In this document: in pieces, positions 19,432 to 27,292 of the stretch
Position numbering within the stretch: the stretch's first letter is position 1
Layout of the letters: every line of letters begins with the position of its first letter
Assembly: GCA_003223645.1 (NCBI GenBank)
Contig: QHVT01000003.1
Span: forward strand, 248,001 to 312,000
Source of the DNA: Acidobacteriota bacterium
GTDB lineage: Bacteria; Acidobacteriota; Thermoanaerobaculia; Gp7-AA8
Direction: 5' to 3'
DNA: 64,000 nt
The notes under the pieces: model-generated
Databases searched by the model: none
Told to the model about the DNA's origin: nothing
The model's input: only the letters and a program-made list of their open reading frames with translations
Made by a program: the position numbers and the translations under genes

Positions 19432-21315
19432 ATGCGCTATCGATGGCTTCTGCTCGCGCTCTGCCTGACGGCGGCGCACGTCTCCGCGCAGACGATGCCG
19501 ATCCCTATGCCGATCGATATCGAGATCGGCTACCGCTGGACCGACGTCAGCGGCAACGAGAACATGTACCGGACGCAGATCAACGAGGATGAAGGCCTGC
19601 TGATCCGCGCGTTGACGCTGGCCACTTCCGACCTTCGTCTCGATGTCTCCGACCTCGGCGCCGGTCCGGCCGGCGCCCTTCGTCTCGAAACGCGCCGCGA
19701 CGGCTGGTATCGCTTCAATCTTCGCTATCGCAGGGCCGACGCCTTCAGCGCGTTGCCCGCGTTCGCGCTCGGACAGCACACCTTCGATCGCACGCGCGAC
19801 CTCGTCGACGGCGAGATCGAGATCCTTCGCTGGAAAGCGATCAAGCCGTTCATCGGCTACACGTGGAATCGCTACGAAGGTCCGGGCACCACGACGTGGC
19901 ACGTCGGTCAGGACGAGTTCCTGCTGTCGCAGGATCTGCGCGACACCGATCGCGAGCTTCGCGCCGGCGCCACGTTCGAATTCGGCTCGGTGAGCGGACA
20001 GCTCACGCAGGGATGGCGCACCTTCCGTGGCCGCGAGACGCTCACGCTCGCGCCGGGCGCGAACAACGGCAACAACAGCGATCCCGTCCTCGGCCGGCCG
20101 ATCACCGTCTCCGCCCTCACGCGCGACGAGCGGACCGACGTCGACACGCCGTTCACGTCGTTCTCGATCGGCGGCCAGGCCGGATCGCGCGTGCGCGTCA
20201 CCGGCAACTTCGTGCGCTTCGCCGCCGACGGCGATGCCACCGGTGCGGATGACGTCACCGGCTCGCTCGCTTCCTTTGCGATCAGCCGTTTCTTCAATGG
20301 CATCGCCGAGGAGAGCGCGTCGCGCGCGAAGAACACGACGTGGCGCATCGGCGTGCGCGGGGACATCGCGTTCACCGACAAAGTCGATCTCACCGCCGGC
20401 TATCGCCGCGAACATCGTGAGCTCGACGGCAGCGCGCTGATTCGCACGCTCTACCTGCAGAGCGTCACCTTCGGCGGCGCCGATCCGCGCGACTTCGAAG
20501 TGGTCCTGCGCGCGGAGAACGCGCTCCGGCGCGACGAAGACGTGCTCGATGCGGCGCTCCTCGTCCGCCCGGTCGGGCCGCTTGCACTGCGCGCCGGCAT
20601 CAGCCAGTCGAACCTCGACGTGAACGTCGCGCCCGATCTCGCGGAGATCGTCGTCGACGGCGGGCAGGGCGGCGCGTTCGATCGCCGCGTCCGCACGTTC
20701 CTCCTCGACGGCAGCTACTCGCTCGGCGGCTTCACGCTCGGCGCATCGCTGCAGAGCTCCGGCGCGAACGATCCGATCCTCCGCACCGACTTCCTCGAGC
20801 GCGATCGCTACCGCGTGCGCGCGTCGTGGAAGGCGCCGAAATTCGTCCGCCTCGGCTTCGTCGCCGATGAGACCCAGCAGTCGAACGATCGCCCCGGCAT
20901 CGGCTACGACTCCACACTGCGCCAGTACACCGGCGACGTGGTCCTCACTCCCGTCGAGCAGGTATCGCTGCACGCGTCCGCGTCCCGCTTCCACGCCGAC
21001 AGCACCATCCTCTTCCGCCACCCCGAAAACTTCAGGATCGACGAATCCATCCACGTCGAGCGAGGCAAATCGCTCGAAGGCGGCGTCGCCGTCACCTGGC
21101 CCCGCGCATCCTTCGAAGGCGACCTCACCCACTTCGAAAACGAAGGCGCCATCCCCTTCAAACTCGACCGCTCCCGCGCCCGCGTGACCGTCCAGGTCCA
21201 CGGAACCTTCGGCATCGGCGCCGAATGGGCCCGCGACAAATACACCGAGTCCGCATTCGCGGTCGCGGACTACGAAGCCTCGCGATACGGAGTGTTCCTG
21301 CTGCTGCGGCGGTAG
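19432..21315 (+). CDS. MtrB/PioB-family outer-membrane beta-barrel
   Basis: A 627-residue protein with signal peptide (RYRWLLLALCLTAAHVSAQ). A long run of amphipathic beta strands is rich in Gly, Arg, Asp and aromatic residues and ends YGVFLLLRR. The segment after cleavage (IEIGYRWTDVSGNENMYRTQ) and the repeated strand/turn pattern are those of MtrB/PioB porins, which encase an MtrA-type decahaem. I chose the ATG at 19432 because GGAGA lies five bases upstream; an ATG at 19420 overlapping the previous stop is possible but lacks a ribosome site. The N-terminal CxxC found in Shewanella MtrB is absent, as in many relatives. Assignment rests heavily on context. Confidence 0.85.
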   Translation: MRYRWLLLALCLTAAHVSAQTMPIPMPIDIEIGYRWTDVSGNENMYRTQINEDEGLLIRALTLATSDLRLDVSDLGAGPAGALRLETRRDGWYRFNLRYRRADAFSALPAFALGQHTFDRTRDLVDGEIEILRWKAIKPFIGYTWNRYEGPGTTTWHVGQDEFLLSQDLRDTDRELRAGATFEFGSVSGQLTQGWRTFRGRETLTLAPGANNGNNSDPVLGRPITVSALTRDERTDVDTPFTSFSIGGQAGSRVRVTGNFVRFAADGDATGADDVTGSLASFAISRFFNGIAEESASRAKNTTWRIGVRGDIAFTDKVDLTAGYRREHRELDGSALIRTLYLQSVTFGGADPRDFEVVLRAENALRRDEDVLDAALLVRPVGPLALRAGISQSNLDVNVAPDLAEIVVDGGQGGAFDRRVRTFLLDGSYSLGGFTLGASLQSSGANDPILRTDFLERDRYRVRASWKAPKFVRLGFVADETQQSNDRPGIGYDSTLRQYTGDVVLTPVEQVSLHASASRFHADSTILFRHPENFRIDESIHVERGKSLEGGVAVTWPRASFEGDLTHFENEGAIPFKLDRSRARVTVQVHGTFGIGAEWARDKYTESAFAVADYEASRYGVFLLLRR

Positions 21316-21317
21316 GG

Positions 21318-21382
21318 TGTGGTGTGGCGCGGGCTTTCAGCCCGCGCTCCCGGTGTGGGGCAGGCTTTCCAGCCTGCCCTTT
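21318..21382. repeat. Two palindromic arms in direct order, intergenic
   Basis: Two single arms in the same orientation (GTGTGGCGCGGGCTTTCAGC..., then GTGTGGGGCAGGCTTTCCAG...) follow the barrel gene's stop. Other full copies are inverted, so this is two separate arms side by side. Just after, CTTTGAGG (21391-21398) and CCTCAAAG (21417-21424) form another inverted repeat. I see no gene between 21383 and 21618. Confidence 0.8.
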
Positions 21383-21624
21383 TCGAAGCCCTTTGAGGTA
21401 GCGATATCAGCTCGCGCCTCAAAGCGCCAGCGCCTCGCCATGGCGCAAAATCTCTGCGAAGAGTAGATTCGACACGCGACGGCACGTATGGCTAGACCGA
21501 GCTGTGTGTGTTTGTCGGCACGAGGTAACTGGTTTAAGATCAGCGGATTGCGCTAGTCACGCGAACGAGTCTGCCATTCGTTTGCGATCGGGCTCGTTTT
21601 CCAGTTACTCTTCATATTGTGAAC

Positions 21625-21828
21625 ATGCACATCGACTTGCCCGATGAACTGGTCGCTCAGATAGACGCGGTGGCTAACGACCGTTCGGCCTTCGTCGCTG
21701 ACGCGGTACGTCGCCTGCTGCACGAACCGGACGATGTCTCTGATAAGAGTGAAATCGCCCTCATCAACGAACTTGCTGATGAACTCAACGCGGAAGCCGA
21801 AGACGTCCTCGAATACCAGGTCACGTGA
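21625..21828 (+). CDS. Ribbon-helix-helix antitoxin of a MazEF-type pair
   Basis: A 67-residue protein starting [20 protein letters not shown], the typical ribbon-helix-helix opening (beta strand then two helices), with an acidic tail ([17 protein letters not shown]). Such proteins bind their own promoter and neutralise the toxin with the acidic tail. A GTG two codons earlier could also start it. The stop overlaps the GTG start of the MazF-type gene (GTGA), which supports co-translation. The region is visibly less GC-rich than its neighbours, so it may be acquired. Confidence 0.75.
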   Translation: MHIDLPDELVAQIDAVANDRSAFVADAVRRLLHEPDDVSDKSEIALINELADELNAEAEDVLEYQVT

Positions 21829-22169
21829 GACGCGGCGAAATGTATCGCGTGCGGCATCCTGGCGGTGCTGATCCTCGAAGATCGCGAGTGTTCGTAATCG
21901 TGTCACGACAGGCTGTTATCGAATCTCGGTTCTCTTCGGTGATCTGTGCGCCGGTATATTCGTCACACCATGGACTTTTGTCACAGGTAGCGGTCGATGT
22001 GGACCAAGGTCTAAAACACGACAGTGCGGTCCACTGCGATGAACTCGTCAGTCTGCCTAAATCGGTCCTCACGGATTACATTGGCAGTTTGCCACCGTCG
22101 AAGATCGCTGAATTGAACCGAGCACTCGGTGTAGCGCTGGAATTACAGAGTAGCGGAACGGCCGGCTAA
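21825..22169 (+). CDS. MazF/PemK-family toxin (mRNA endonuclease)
   Basis: A 114-residue protein with a GTG start inside the antitoxin stop. [20 protein letters not shown] is the family's first strand with the catalytic Arg. [20 protein letters not shown] and [17 protein letters not shown] are the successive MazF blocks, including a C-[D/E]-[E/Q] motif and the [21 protein letters not shown]-terminal helix. MazF toxins cut mRNA at short sequences. All key segments are present, so it looks intact. Composition is less GC-rich than the respiratory genes, consistent with a mobile accessory pair. Confidence 0.85.
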   Translation: MRRGEMYRVRHPGGADPRRSRVFVIVSRQAVIESRFSSVICAPVYSSHHGLLSQVAVDVDQGLKHDSAVHCDELVSLPKSVLTDYIGSLPPSKIAELNRALGVALELQSSGTAG

Positions 22170-22198
22170 CTAGCGCATGACATGAGTGGATTCTTAAG

Positions 22199-22744
22199 TT
22201 GGACGCGTCAACAGGGCACGTAGAAACAGGAACTGGCCGGGAGTCGCCGGCCAGCGGTGAGACGCTGCACTTGGAAGTTCTATGGAGCGGTCCATTCACG
22301 ATTGAAACAGTGATCTCAGAGTTCGATAACGAGGGCGCTCCGCCAGACTATGACGGCGAAGACTATGGCCTATACCAAATCTACGGTAGGCACATCCTGT
22401 GCGGTCCCAACACACTCCTCTACATCGGACAGGCCACAGGGCAGACATTCGGCAGGCGGTTCCGCCAGCATGAGCACTGGCTCCGCAATGAGGAAGAGAT
22501 CGTGATTCATCTCGGCCGGATTTACGATTCGCGCAGACATGCCGCCAGCGATCTCTGGAAGCGATGGGTCGCCGATGTGCGACTCGCCGAGTGCTTGCTG
22601 ATTTACAAATACTCTCCAAACTACAATGCAGTCTCGATTTCTGATCCACCGCAGTTGGGCGGTTACAGATGCGTAGATCTCAGTCATCGAGGAGAACGCC
22701 ACAAACTTCATGTTCGTGACTCGGCACCGGTCAACTGGGTGTGA
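22199..22744 (+). CDS. GIY-YIG nuclease-domain protein
   Basis: A 181-residue protein, taken from a TTG at 22199 because no in-frame ATG lies near the beginning; the start is uncertain. The GIY-YIG core is visible: GLYQIYG near residue 60, LLYIGQATGQTFGRRFRQH near 75-95 with the catalytic Arg, and LAECLLIYKYSPNYN near 132 with the metal-binding Glu. Family members are endonucleases found in repair enzymes, homing elements and phage defence. No partner gene is evident. It sits between a MazF-type pair and a metallo-hydrolase in an AT-richer patch, so it could be cargo. No specific function can be assigned. Confidence 0.6.
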   Translation: MDASTGHVETGTGRESPASGETLHLEVLWSGPFTIETVISEFDNEGAPPDYDGEDYGLYQIYGRHILCGPNTLLYIGQATGQTFGRRFRQHEHWLRNEEEIVIHLGRIYDSRRHAASDLWKRWVADVRLAECLLIYKYSPNYNAVSISDPPQLGGYRCVDLSHRGERHKLHVRDSAPVNWV

Positions 22745-22859
22745 CGTGGCGCGGTAAGCCGGCTAACTCCAGCACAAGCTCACGCGCGCTCGGCCCTGCC
22801 CGCCGGCCGAGCTTCGGCGTAGCCGACGAACTGCGCGCTTCGCTCGATTCAATGGTCGC

Positions 22860-23957
22860 TCAAAACTCCTCCTTGATCCCAGTTCCGCTCTCGATCAGGT
22901 AGGTCGCCTCCGCAAGGGCGGCGCTGACGTAGTCGTGAAAGCGATTCGTCAAGAATGCGTCGCCGTGGGTGAAGCGCTTTTCGACGCTCGAATAGTCGAT
23001 TCTGGCGATCGCGTCCTCTTTCCGGATGGATTGCGCGATCAAGGACTTCATTTGCGCGGTCACGGAACGAAACGTGTCGCTCAGCAGGTCAAGGTAGGCG
23101 GTGTCGTGTTGGATGGCGCCGTGGCCGGGAACGAGGGTCTTGAAGCCGAGTGCTTTGATCTGCTGCAGCACGCCGGCATAGTCGCTGGTATATGGGTTGG
23201 GCAGCAGCGGGATCGGGGCCGTGATGATATCTCCGGTCGCAACGATTCGTTCCTGCGGCAGCCATAGGATCACGTCTCCGGCCGTATGGGAGTTTCCGAG
23301 ATGCAGGAACTGCAGTTCTCGGCCGCCGAGGTAGAGGACCATGCGATCGGCGAAAGTGGCATTCGGGATGACGTAGGTCGTGCGATTGTTTTCGCGATCG
23401 AGCTGATCGAGGACATCCCGTCCTTTCAGTAACCACTCTTTTTCTTCCGGAATCAGGACTCGTCCTTTCAGATCGTGGTCCGCCGCGAGTGCTGCGCCGA
23501 GCGCTTTCCGAATGTTGGGAACCATGCTGACGCGGCGCTTGAGCCAGCGTTCTTGTGTAGCCGCAATGAAGTCGCGTGAGTAGGGATGCGCGAAGATCGC
23601 GACGTTCGGATACGCGGACTGAATGGCCTGAAGGCCTCGCATGTGGTCGCCGTGCCAGTGGCTGATGATCACGTGGGTGATCGGCTTTTCAGTCAGGGAT
23701 CGCACTTTTGCGACGATGGACTCTCCCATGAGCGGCGATCCGCCCGCATCGAACACGACGACTCCCTGCTCCGTGAGCACGAAGACCGAATTCCCTTCCT
23801 GGGGAAGCTCGAATGGATCTTGTCGAATCCCGGCCCAAACGCCCGGTGCTACCTCCTGCCAGGTGTACTCAAAGGGATTGGCCCGTGCCGTTCCTGAGAA
23901 CCCCGTTTGCACAAACGCCAGCAGGAGCAGCGCGAGTCGAAGGTTCTTCGTAGTCAT
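22860..23957 (-). CDS. Secreted metallo-beta-lactamase-fold hydrolase
   Basis: A 365-residue exported protein (signal peptide MTTKNLRLALLLLAFVQTGF). The zinc-binding motif is HWHGDH at about residues 100-105; other metal ligands are probably in GNSHTAGDVILWLP near 222 and VPGHGAI near 270. VVFDAGGSP and IVATGDIITAPIPLLPNPYT are further fold landmarks. The family covers beta-lactamases, quorum-quenching lactonases, alkylsulfatases and others, and nothing here fixes the substrate. It is single-copy in its surroundings, with a 115-base gap to the upstream GIY-YIG gene in which I see nothing. Its membership of the accessory patch is from composition only. Confidence 0.8.
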   Translation of the reverse strand: MTTKNLRLALLLLAFVQTGFSGTARANPFEYTWQEVAPGVWAGIRQDPFELPQEGNSVFVLTEQGVVVFDAGGSPLMGESIVAKVRSLTEKPITHVIISHWHGDHMRGLQAIQSAYPNVAIFAHPYSRDFIAATQERWLKRRVSMVPNIRKALGAALAADHDLKGRVLIPEEKEWLLKGRDVLDQLDRENNRTTYVIPNATFADRMVLYLGGRELQFLHLGNSHTAGDVILWLPQERIVATGDIITAPIPLLPNPYTSDYAGVLQQIKALGFKTLVPGHGAIQHDTAYLDLLSDTFRSVTAQMKSLIAQSIRKEDAIARIDYSSVEKRFTHGDAFLTNRFHDYVSAALAEATYLIESGTGIKEEF

Positions 23958-24065
23958 CCTGCTCAGGATGGATACGACGAACCGGGGACGCTGTCATGTC
24001 GTTGCGGCCTCTGGTTTCTGTAGCAAATCGACACAAGTCGGTATGCGGCGCCTAACGCTTTAGCC

Positions 24066-24374
24066 TTATTTCTTCACAAAGCCCCGCACCACCGCCACGA
24101 GTTGTTTGATTTGCGCGTCGGTCAGTTTGCCGGCGAACGCGGGCATTTTGCCGCTGCCTTTGGTGATGGTTTGCGCGAGTTGGGCGTCGGTGTGTTTCTG
24201 GACGTCGGCGGACGCGAACGACTTGATGGCGAATTTCTTTCCCATCGGCGTGTCGCCGGTGCCGTTGGCTCCGTGGCACATCGCGCACTTTGATTTGTAG
24301 AGCACGGCGGCGTCGTCGGCAAATGCGGTGAGGGGGAGGGCGAGCAGGGCGATGAGGACGAGGATGCGTTTCAT
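24066..24374 (-). CDS. Periplasmic monohaem cytochrome c (internal start)
   Basis: A 102-residue cytochrome c starting at the ATG at 24374, with AAGGAG five bases upstream, a Sec signal peptide (MKRILVLIALLALPLTAFAD), haem motif CAMCH near residue 32 and the Met-ligand region GKMPAFAGKLTDAQI. It is a clear relative of the two cytochromes at 11338-11991, sharing the DVQKHTDAQL / KLTDAQIKQLV pattern. It lies in frame with the preceding membrane protein with no stop between. It may serve the adjacent Rieske/cytochrome b complex on the opposite strand or the other multihaem pathways. Confidence 0.85.
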   Translation of the reverse strand: MKRILVLIALLALPLTAFADDAAVLYKSKCAMCHGANGTGDTPMGKKFAIKSFASADVQKHTDAQLAQTITKGSGKMPAFAGKLTDAQIKQLVAVVRGFVKK

Positions 24375-25577
24375 GGATTCTCCTTTTCTCGAAATGATGA
24401 GCAGAACGGTTCCGTAGGCGACGAGCGCGACGGCGATCGTCGCCGCGTGGCCGAATCGGAAGTCTTCGACGAGGAGCTTGAGCGCCGCGAACCCGAGGAC
24501 GATGCGCGCGGCGATTGCGGCTTCGGGATGCCGGCGGGCGAGGAGGGTGAGGAGGGCGGCGGTGACGGCGAGCAAGAGGCTGCGTTGCATGGCGAGAGTG
24601 CCGGCATCGGATGTCGTCAGAAGCGCATTGGCGTTGACGAGGAGCGCGAGGGTGATGATGAGCAGAAGGACGATGCGTGCGCGCGACGCTAATGCATAGG
24701 CGATGATCGACATTGCCCCGACGATCGCCAGCGACAGCGTGGGAGTGCCGGTCGCGAATGCGGCCGCGGTCGCGGCGATCATCCATCCGTGCGGCTCATG
24801 GCGTGCGGTGGCGATGGACATGGCCGCCCAGAGGATCACGAGGGTGGGCGCGTGGAAGGCGAGGAGCGATGCGCCGCCGAGGCCGATGAAGAGTGCGACG
24901 GAGGTCTGAATGCGAGCGGGTCGCACGAGCCAGGCGACGGCGATCGCGACGAGCGTGAGCTCGACGACGAGCCGCGGCTGAGGCGTGCGATCGAGCAGCG
25001 TCATCGCGAGCAATGCCAGCGCGAAGAAATCGCTGACGATCATCAGCGCGACGGACCGCTGCGCGATCACGGCGATCGCCGTCGCGGCGATCGCGCAGGG
25101 CAACACGTCGGCGGTGCCGATGGCAAGTCCGGTCAAGGTGAGCGTCGTCATCGCCAGCACGATCAACGCGATCGCATTCGAGTCGCGTCGTCGCGCGATG
25201 AAGAGGAGCGCGCACGCCGTGACGACCACGAGCAACGCGCCGGCCGGCGCGTCGAGAGCGTGAAAGCGTATCGTCGCTTCGACGATCAGCGCGCCCGCGA
25301 TCAGCGCTGCGGTTTCCGGCGCGACGACGATCCACGCCATCGCGTACACGAATCCCAGCGCGACTCCCGCGAGCTGCGGGACCCATCCGGCCTCCGTCAG
25401 CGCGCGAAGGAGAAACGCGCCTCCCACGATCAGGATGCTTCTGCCGATGAGGGCGAAGTCGAGGATGGGGGAGGGAGAGTCCTCCACGGGCGCAGGCTGG
25501 AAAGCCTGCGCTACACCGGTCTCGAGGGCGGCGACGCGCTGCTCGAGTTGGGTGATGCGCTCCTCCAATGTGGGCAT
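24066..25577 (-). CDS. DUF2339-like membrane protein reading in frame into a cytochrome c
   Basis: One uninterrupted frame of 503 residues. Residues 1-30 form a coiled coil (LEERITQLEQRVAALE) followed by peptide from a palindromic repeat ([10 protein letters not shown]). Then come about a dozen membrane helices resembling DUF2339 proteins (RSILIVGGAFLLRALTEAG). There is no stop codon at the end of this part. It continues through RKGES into MKRILVLIALLALPLTAFA and a complete cytochrome c with CAMCH. A strong AAGGAG lies five bases before that internal ATG. The natural reading is two genes that share a frame, the first lacking its own stop, so both a fusion and a free cytochrome may be made. 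Alternatively the stop was lost by mutation. Confidence 0.65.
   Translation of the reverse strand: MPTLEERITQLEQRVAALETGVAQAFQPAPVEDSPSPILDFALIGRSILIVGGAFLLRALTEAGWVPQLAGVALGFVYAMAWIVVAPETAALIAGALIVEATIRFHALDAPAGALLVVVTACALLFIARRRDSNAIALIVLAMTTLTLTGLAIGTADVLPCAIAATAIAVIAQRSVALMIVSDFFALALLAMTLLDRTPQPRLVVELTLVAIAVAWLVRPARIQTSVALFIGLGGASLLAFHAPTLVILWAAMSIATARHEPHGWMIAATAAAFATGTPTLSLAIVGAMSIIAYALASRARIVLLLIITLALLVNANALLTTSDAGTLAMQRSLLLAVTAALLTLLARRHPEAAIAARIVLGFAALKLLVEDFRFGHAATIAVALVAYGTVLLIISRKGESMKRILVLIALLALPLTAFADDAAVLYKSKCAMCHGANGTGDTPMGKKFAIKSFASADVQKHTDAQLAQTITKGSGKMPAFAGKLTDAQIKQLVAVVRGFVKK
25490..25517. repeat. Palindromic repeat, single arm, in frame in the membrane protein N-terminus
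   Basis: Minus-strand arm GTGTAGCGCAGGCTTTCCAG followed by CCTGCGCC. It is translated as GVAQAFQPA between the coiled coil and the first membrane helix of the protein starting at 25577 (residues about 21-30). Confidence 0.85.
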
Positions 25578-25695
25578 CGCATCACCGAAACACAAGTCGT
25601 AACCGCACGTCGGTAGCGTCGATCACCGTGACCTGTGCGCATCGCTACATCACGCGGGTGACCGCGCAATCTACCTTCGTCACAACGGAGGGTGC

Positions 25696-26157
25696 ATGGA
25701 AGCGTACCCAGTCCCGGAGCGGCGGCGCTTCATCAACTGGTTTCTCGGCACGTCTTTCGGCGCCCTGGCGCTGAGCGTTCTCTATCCGCTGGTGCGCTTC
25801 CTCAGTCCGCCGCGGATTCCGGAGCCGGGGACGGCGCAGATCGAAGCGGGCAGCGCCGACGACCCGGTGTTCCGCGAGAAGGGCTTCAAGATCGTCCGCT
25901 TCGGCGCGGACCCGGTGATCGTCGTGCGTGCCGCGGAGAATGATTTCCGCGCGCTCTCCGCGACGTGCACGCATCTCGACTGCATCGTCGGCTTTCAGAA
26001 GGAGCGCAACCGCATCTGGTGCAATTGCCACGGCGGCGCGTACGACCTGACGGGACGCAACATCGCCGGGCCTCCGCCGCGTCCGCTCACCGCGTTCAAG
26101 GTCAATCTCGTTCCGAAGAGCGGCAGCGCGCCGACGGTCGTGGTGTCAAAGGCTTGA
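25696..26157 (+). CDS. Rieske [2Fe-2S] protein of a bc-type complex
   Basis: A 153-residue protein. The N-terminal membrane anchor ([21 protein letters not shown]) is followed by a Rieske domain with both cluster motifs, CTHLDC near residue 93 and CNCHGG near 112, and the proline loop GPPPRPL. The ATG at 25696 has GGAGG upstream. It is followed one base later by cytochrome b and then by an 11-haem cytochrome c, so it is the Rieske subunit of a quinol:cytochrome c oxidoreductase. This short form without an extra disulfide resembles Rieske proteins of b6f-like and acidobacterial complexes. A GTGA half-site lies about 55 bases upstream, too weak to call. Confidence 0.92.
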   Translation: MEAYPVPERRRFINWFLGTSFGALALSVLYPLVRFLSPPRIPEPGTAQIEAGSADDPVFREKGFKIVRFGADPVIVVRAAENDFRALSATCTHLDCIVGFQKERNRIWCNCHGGAYDLTGRNIAGPPPRPLTAFKVNLVPKSGSAPTVVVSKA

Positions 26158-26158
26158 C

Positions 26159-27292
26159 ATGAGCCGCGTGCTGCAATGGCTGGATGATCGCGTCGGCTGG
26201 TCGATGCTGCGCGAGTTTCTCTCGCACAAAACGGTCCCGATGCATCGCTACAGCGTCTTCTATTACCTCGGCGGGATGACGCTGTTCTTCTTCCTCGTGC
26301 AGGTCTGCACCGGCGTGCTGCTGATGCTGTACTACCGCCCGTCGGCGGACGAGGCGTTCGAGTCGATCGAGTTCCTCGTCACGACCGTGCCGTTCGGCTG
26401 GCTCGTGCGGTCGATTCACGCGTGGTCCGCGAACCTGATGGTGTTCTTCGCGTTCCTCCACCTCGCCAGCGTCTACTTCCTCAAGTCCTACCGCGCGCCG
26501 CGCGAGCTGACGTGGATCACCGGCGCGCTCGTGTTCTTCCTGATCCTCGGGTTCGGCTTTTCCGGATATCTCCTTCCGTGGAATCAGCTCTCGTTCTTCG
26601 CGACGAAAGTCGGCACCGACATCGCCGGCGTGGTGCCGGTGATCGGCGAGTGGATGCTTCGTTTTCTGCGCGGCGGCGATCGCGTCACCGGCGCGACTCT
26701 CTCTCGCTTCTACGGCTGGCACGTCGCGATTCTGCCGGCGATCACGACGGTGCTGCTGCTCGCGCACCTGGTGCTCGTGCAAGTGAAGGGGATGAGCGTG
26801 CCGGCGAACGTCGAAGAAGAATCGCGGCGCCGGTCGCCGATGAAGTTTTTCCCGCACTTCGCGCTGCGGGATCTCTCCGGCTGGATCTTCGCCCTCGGCG
26901 TGCTCGCCGCGCTCGCCGCGATGATGCCGTGGGAGCTCGGCGAGAAGGCGGACGCGTTCGCGCCGGCATACGCGAACATCCGCCCCGAGTGGTACTACGT
27001 CTTCATGTTTCAAACCTTGAAGCTCGTTCCGGGCGGCGAGGTTCTGGGGATTGAATACGAGGCGATTCCGATCCTGCTGTTCGGACTCGCGGGCCTGTTG
27101 CTGTTGCTCGTTCCGTTTCTCGATCGACGACACGGCCGCGGATGGACGATCGCCGGCCTTCTCGGGTTGGCGTTCGTCATCGTGATGACGTGCTGGGGCT
27201 ACGGGACTCTCGTCCCGCTCTACATCGTCTTTCTGACTGCGTTGCTGCTCGCGCTCTTCGCATTCATCACGCGAGCTCCGGAGGCGCGATGA
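26159..27292 (+). CDS. Cytochrome b of the bc-type quinol oxidoreductase
   Basis: A 377-residue membrane protein with the cytochrome b/b6 plan. The first four helices carry the haem-ligand histidines in [19 protein letters not shown] and in [11 protein letters not shown] with LLLLAHLVL. The C-terminal helices carry the quinol-site PEWY motif ([13 protein letters not shown]). N- and C-terminal halves are fused in one chain, as in cytochrome bc1. The gene starts one base after the Rieske stop and ends overlapping the multihaem gene by four bases (ATGA). It oxidises menaquinol and passes electrons to the Rieske protein and on to cytochrome c haems. Assignment is firm. Confidence 0.93.
   Translation: MSRVLQWLDDRVGWSMLREFLSHKTVPMHRYSVFYYLGGMTLFFFLVQVCTGVLLMLYYRPSADEAFESIEFLVTTVPFGWLVRSIHAWSANLMVFFAFLHLASVYFLKSYRAPRELTWITGALVFFLILGFGFSGYLLPWNQLSFFATKVGTDIAGVVPVIGEWMLRFLRGGDRVTGATLSRFYGWHVAILPAITTVLLLAHLVLVQVKGMSVPANVEEESRRRSPMKFFPHFALRDLSGWIFALGVLAALAAMMPWELGEKADAFAPAYANIRPEWYYVFMFQTLKLVPGGEVLGIEYEAIPILLFGLAGLLLLLVPFLDRRHGRGWTIAGLLGLAFVIVMTCWGYGTLVPLYIVFLTALLLALFAFITRAPEAR

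Noticed and set aside
19354-21201. Long antisense open frame opposite the barrel gene
   Set aside because: Composition (Ala/Glu/Arg-rich) is typical of reverse frames. The plus-strand frame has a signal peptide, ribosome site and strand pattern.
25628-25641. GTGACCTGTGCGCA before the Rieske gene as an operator
   Set aside because: Only one half matches GTGA, and the distance to the start codon is close to but not equal to the others. Not strong enough to list.
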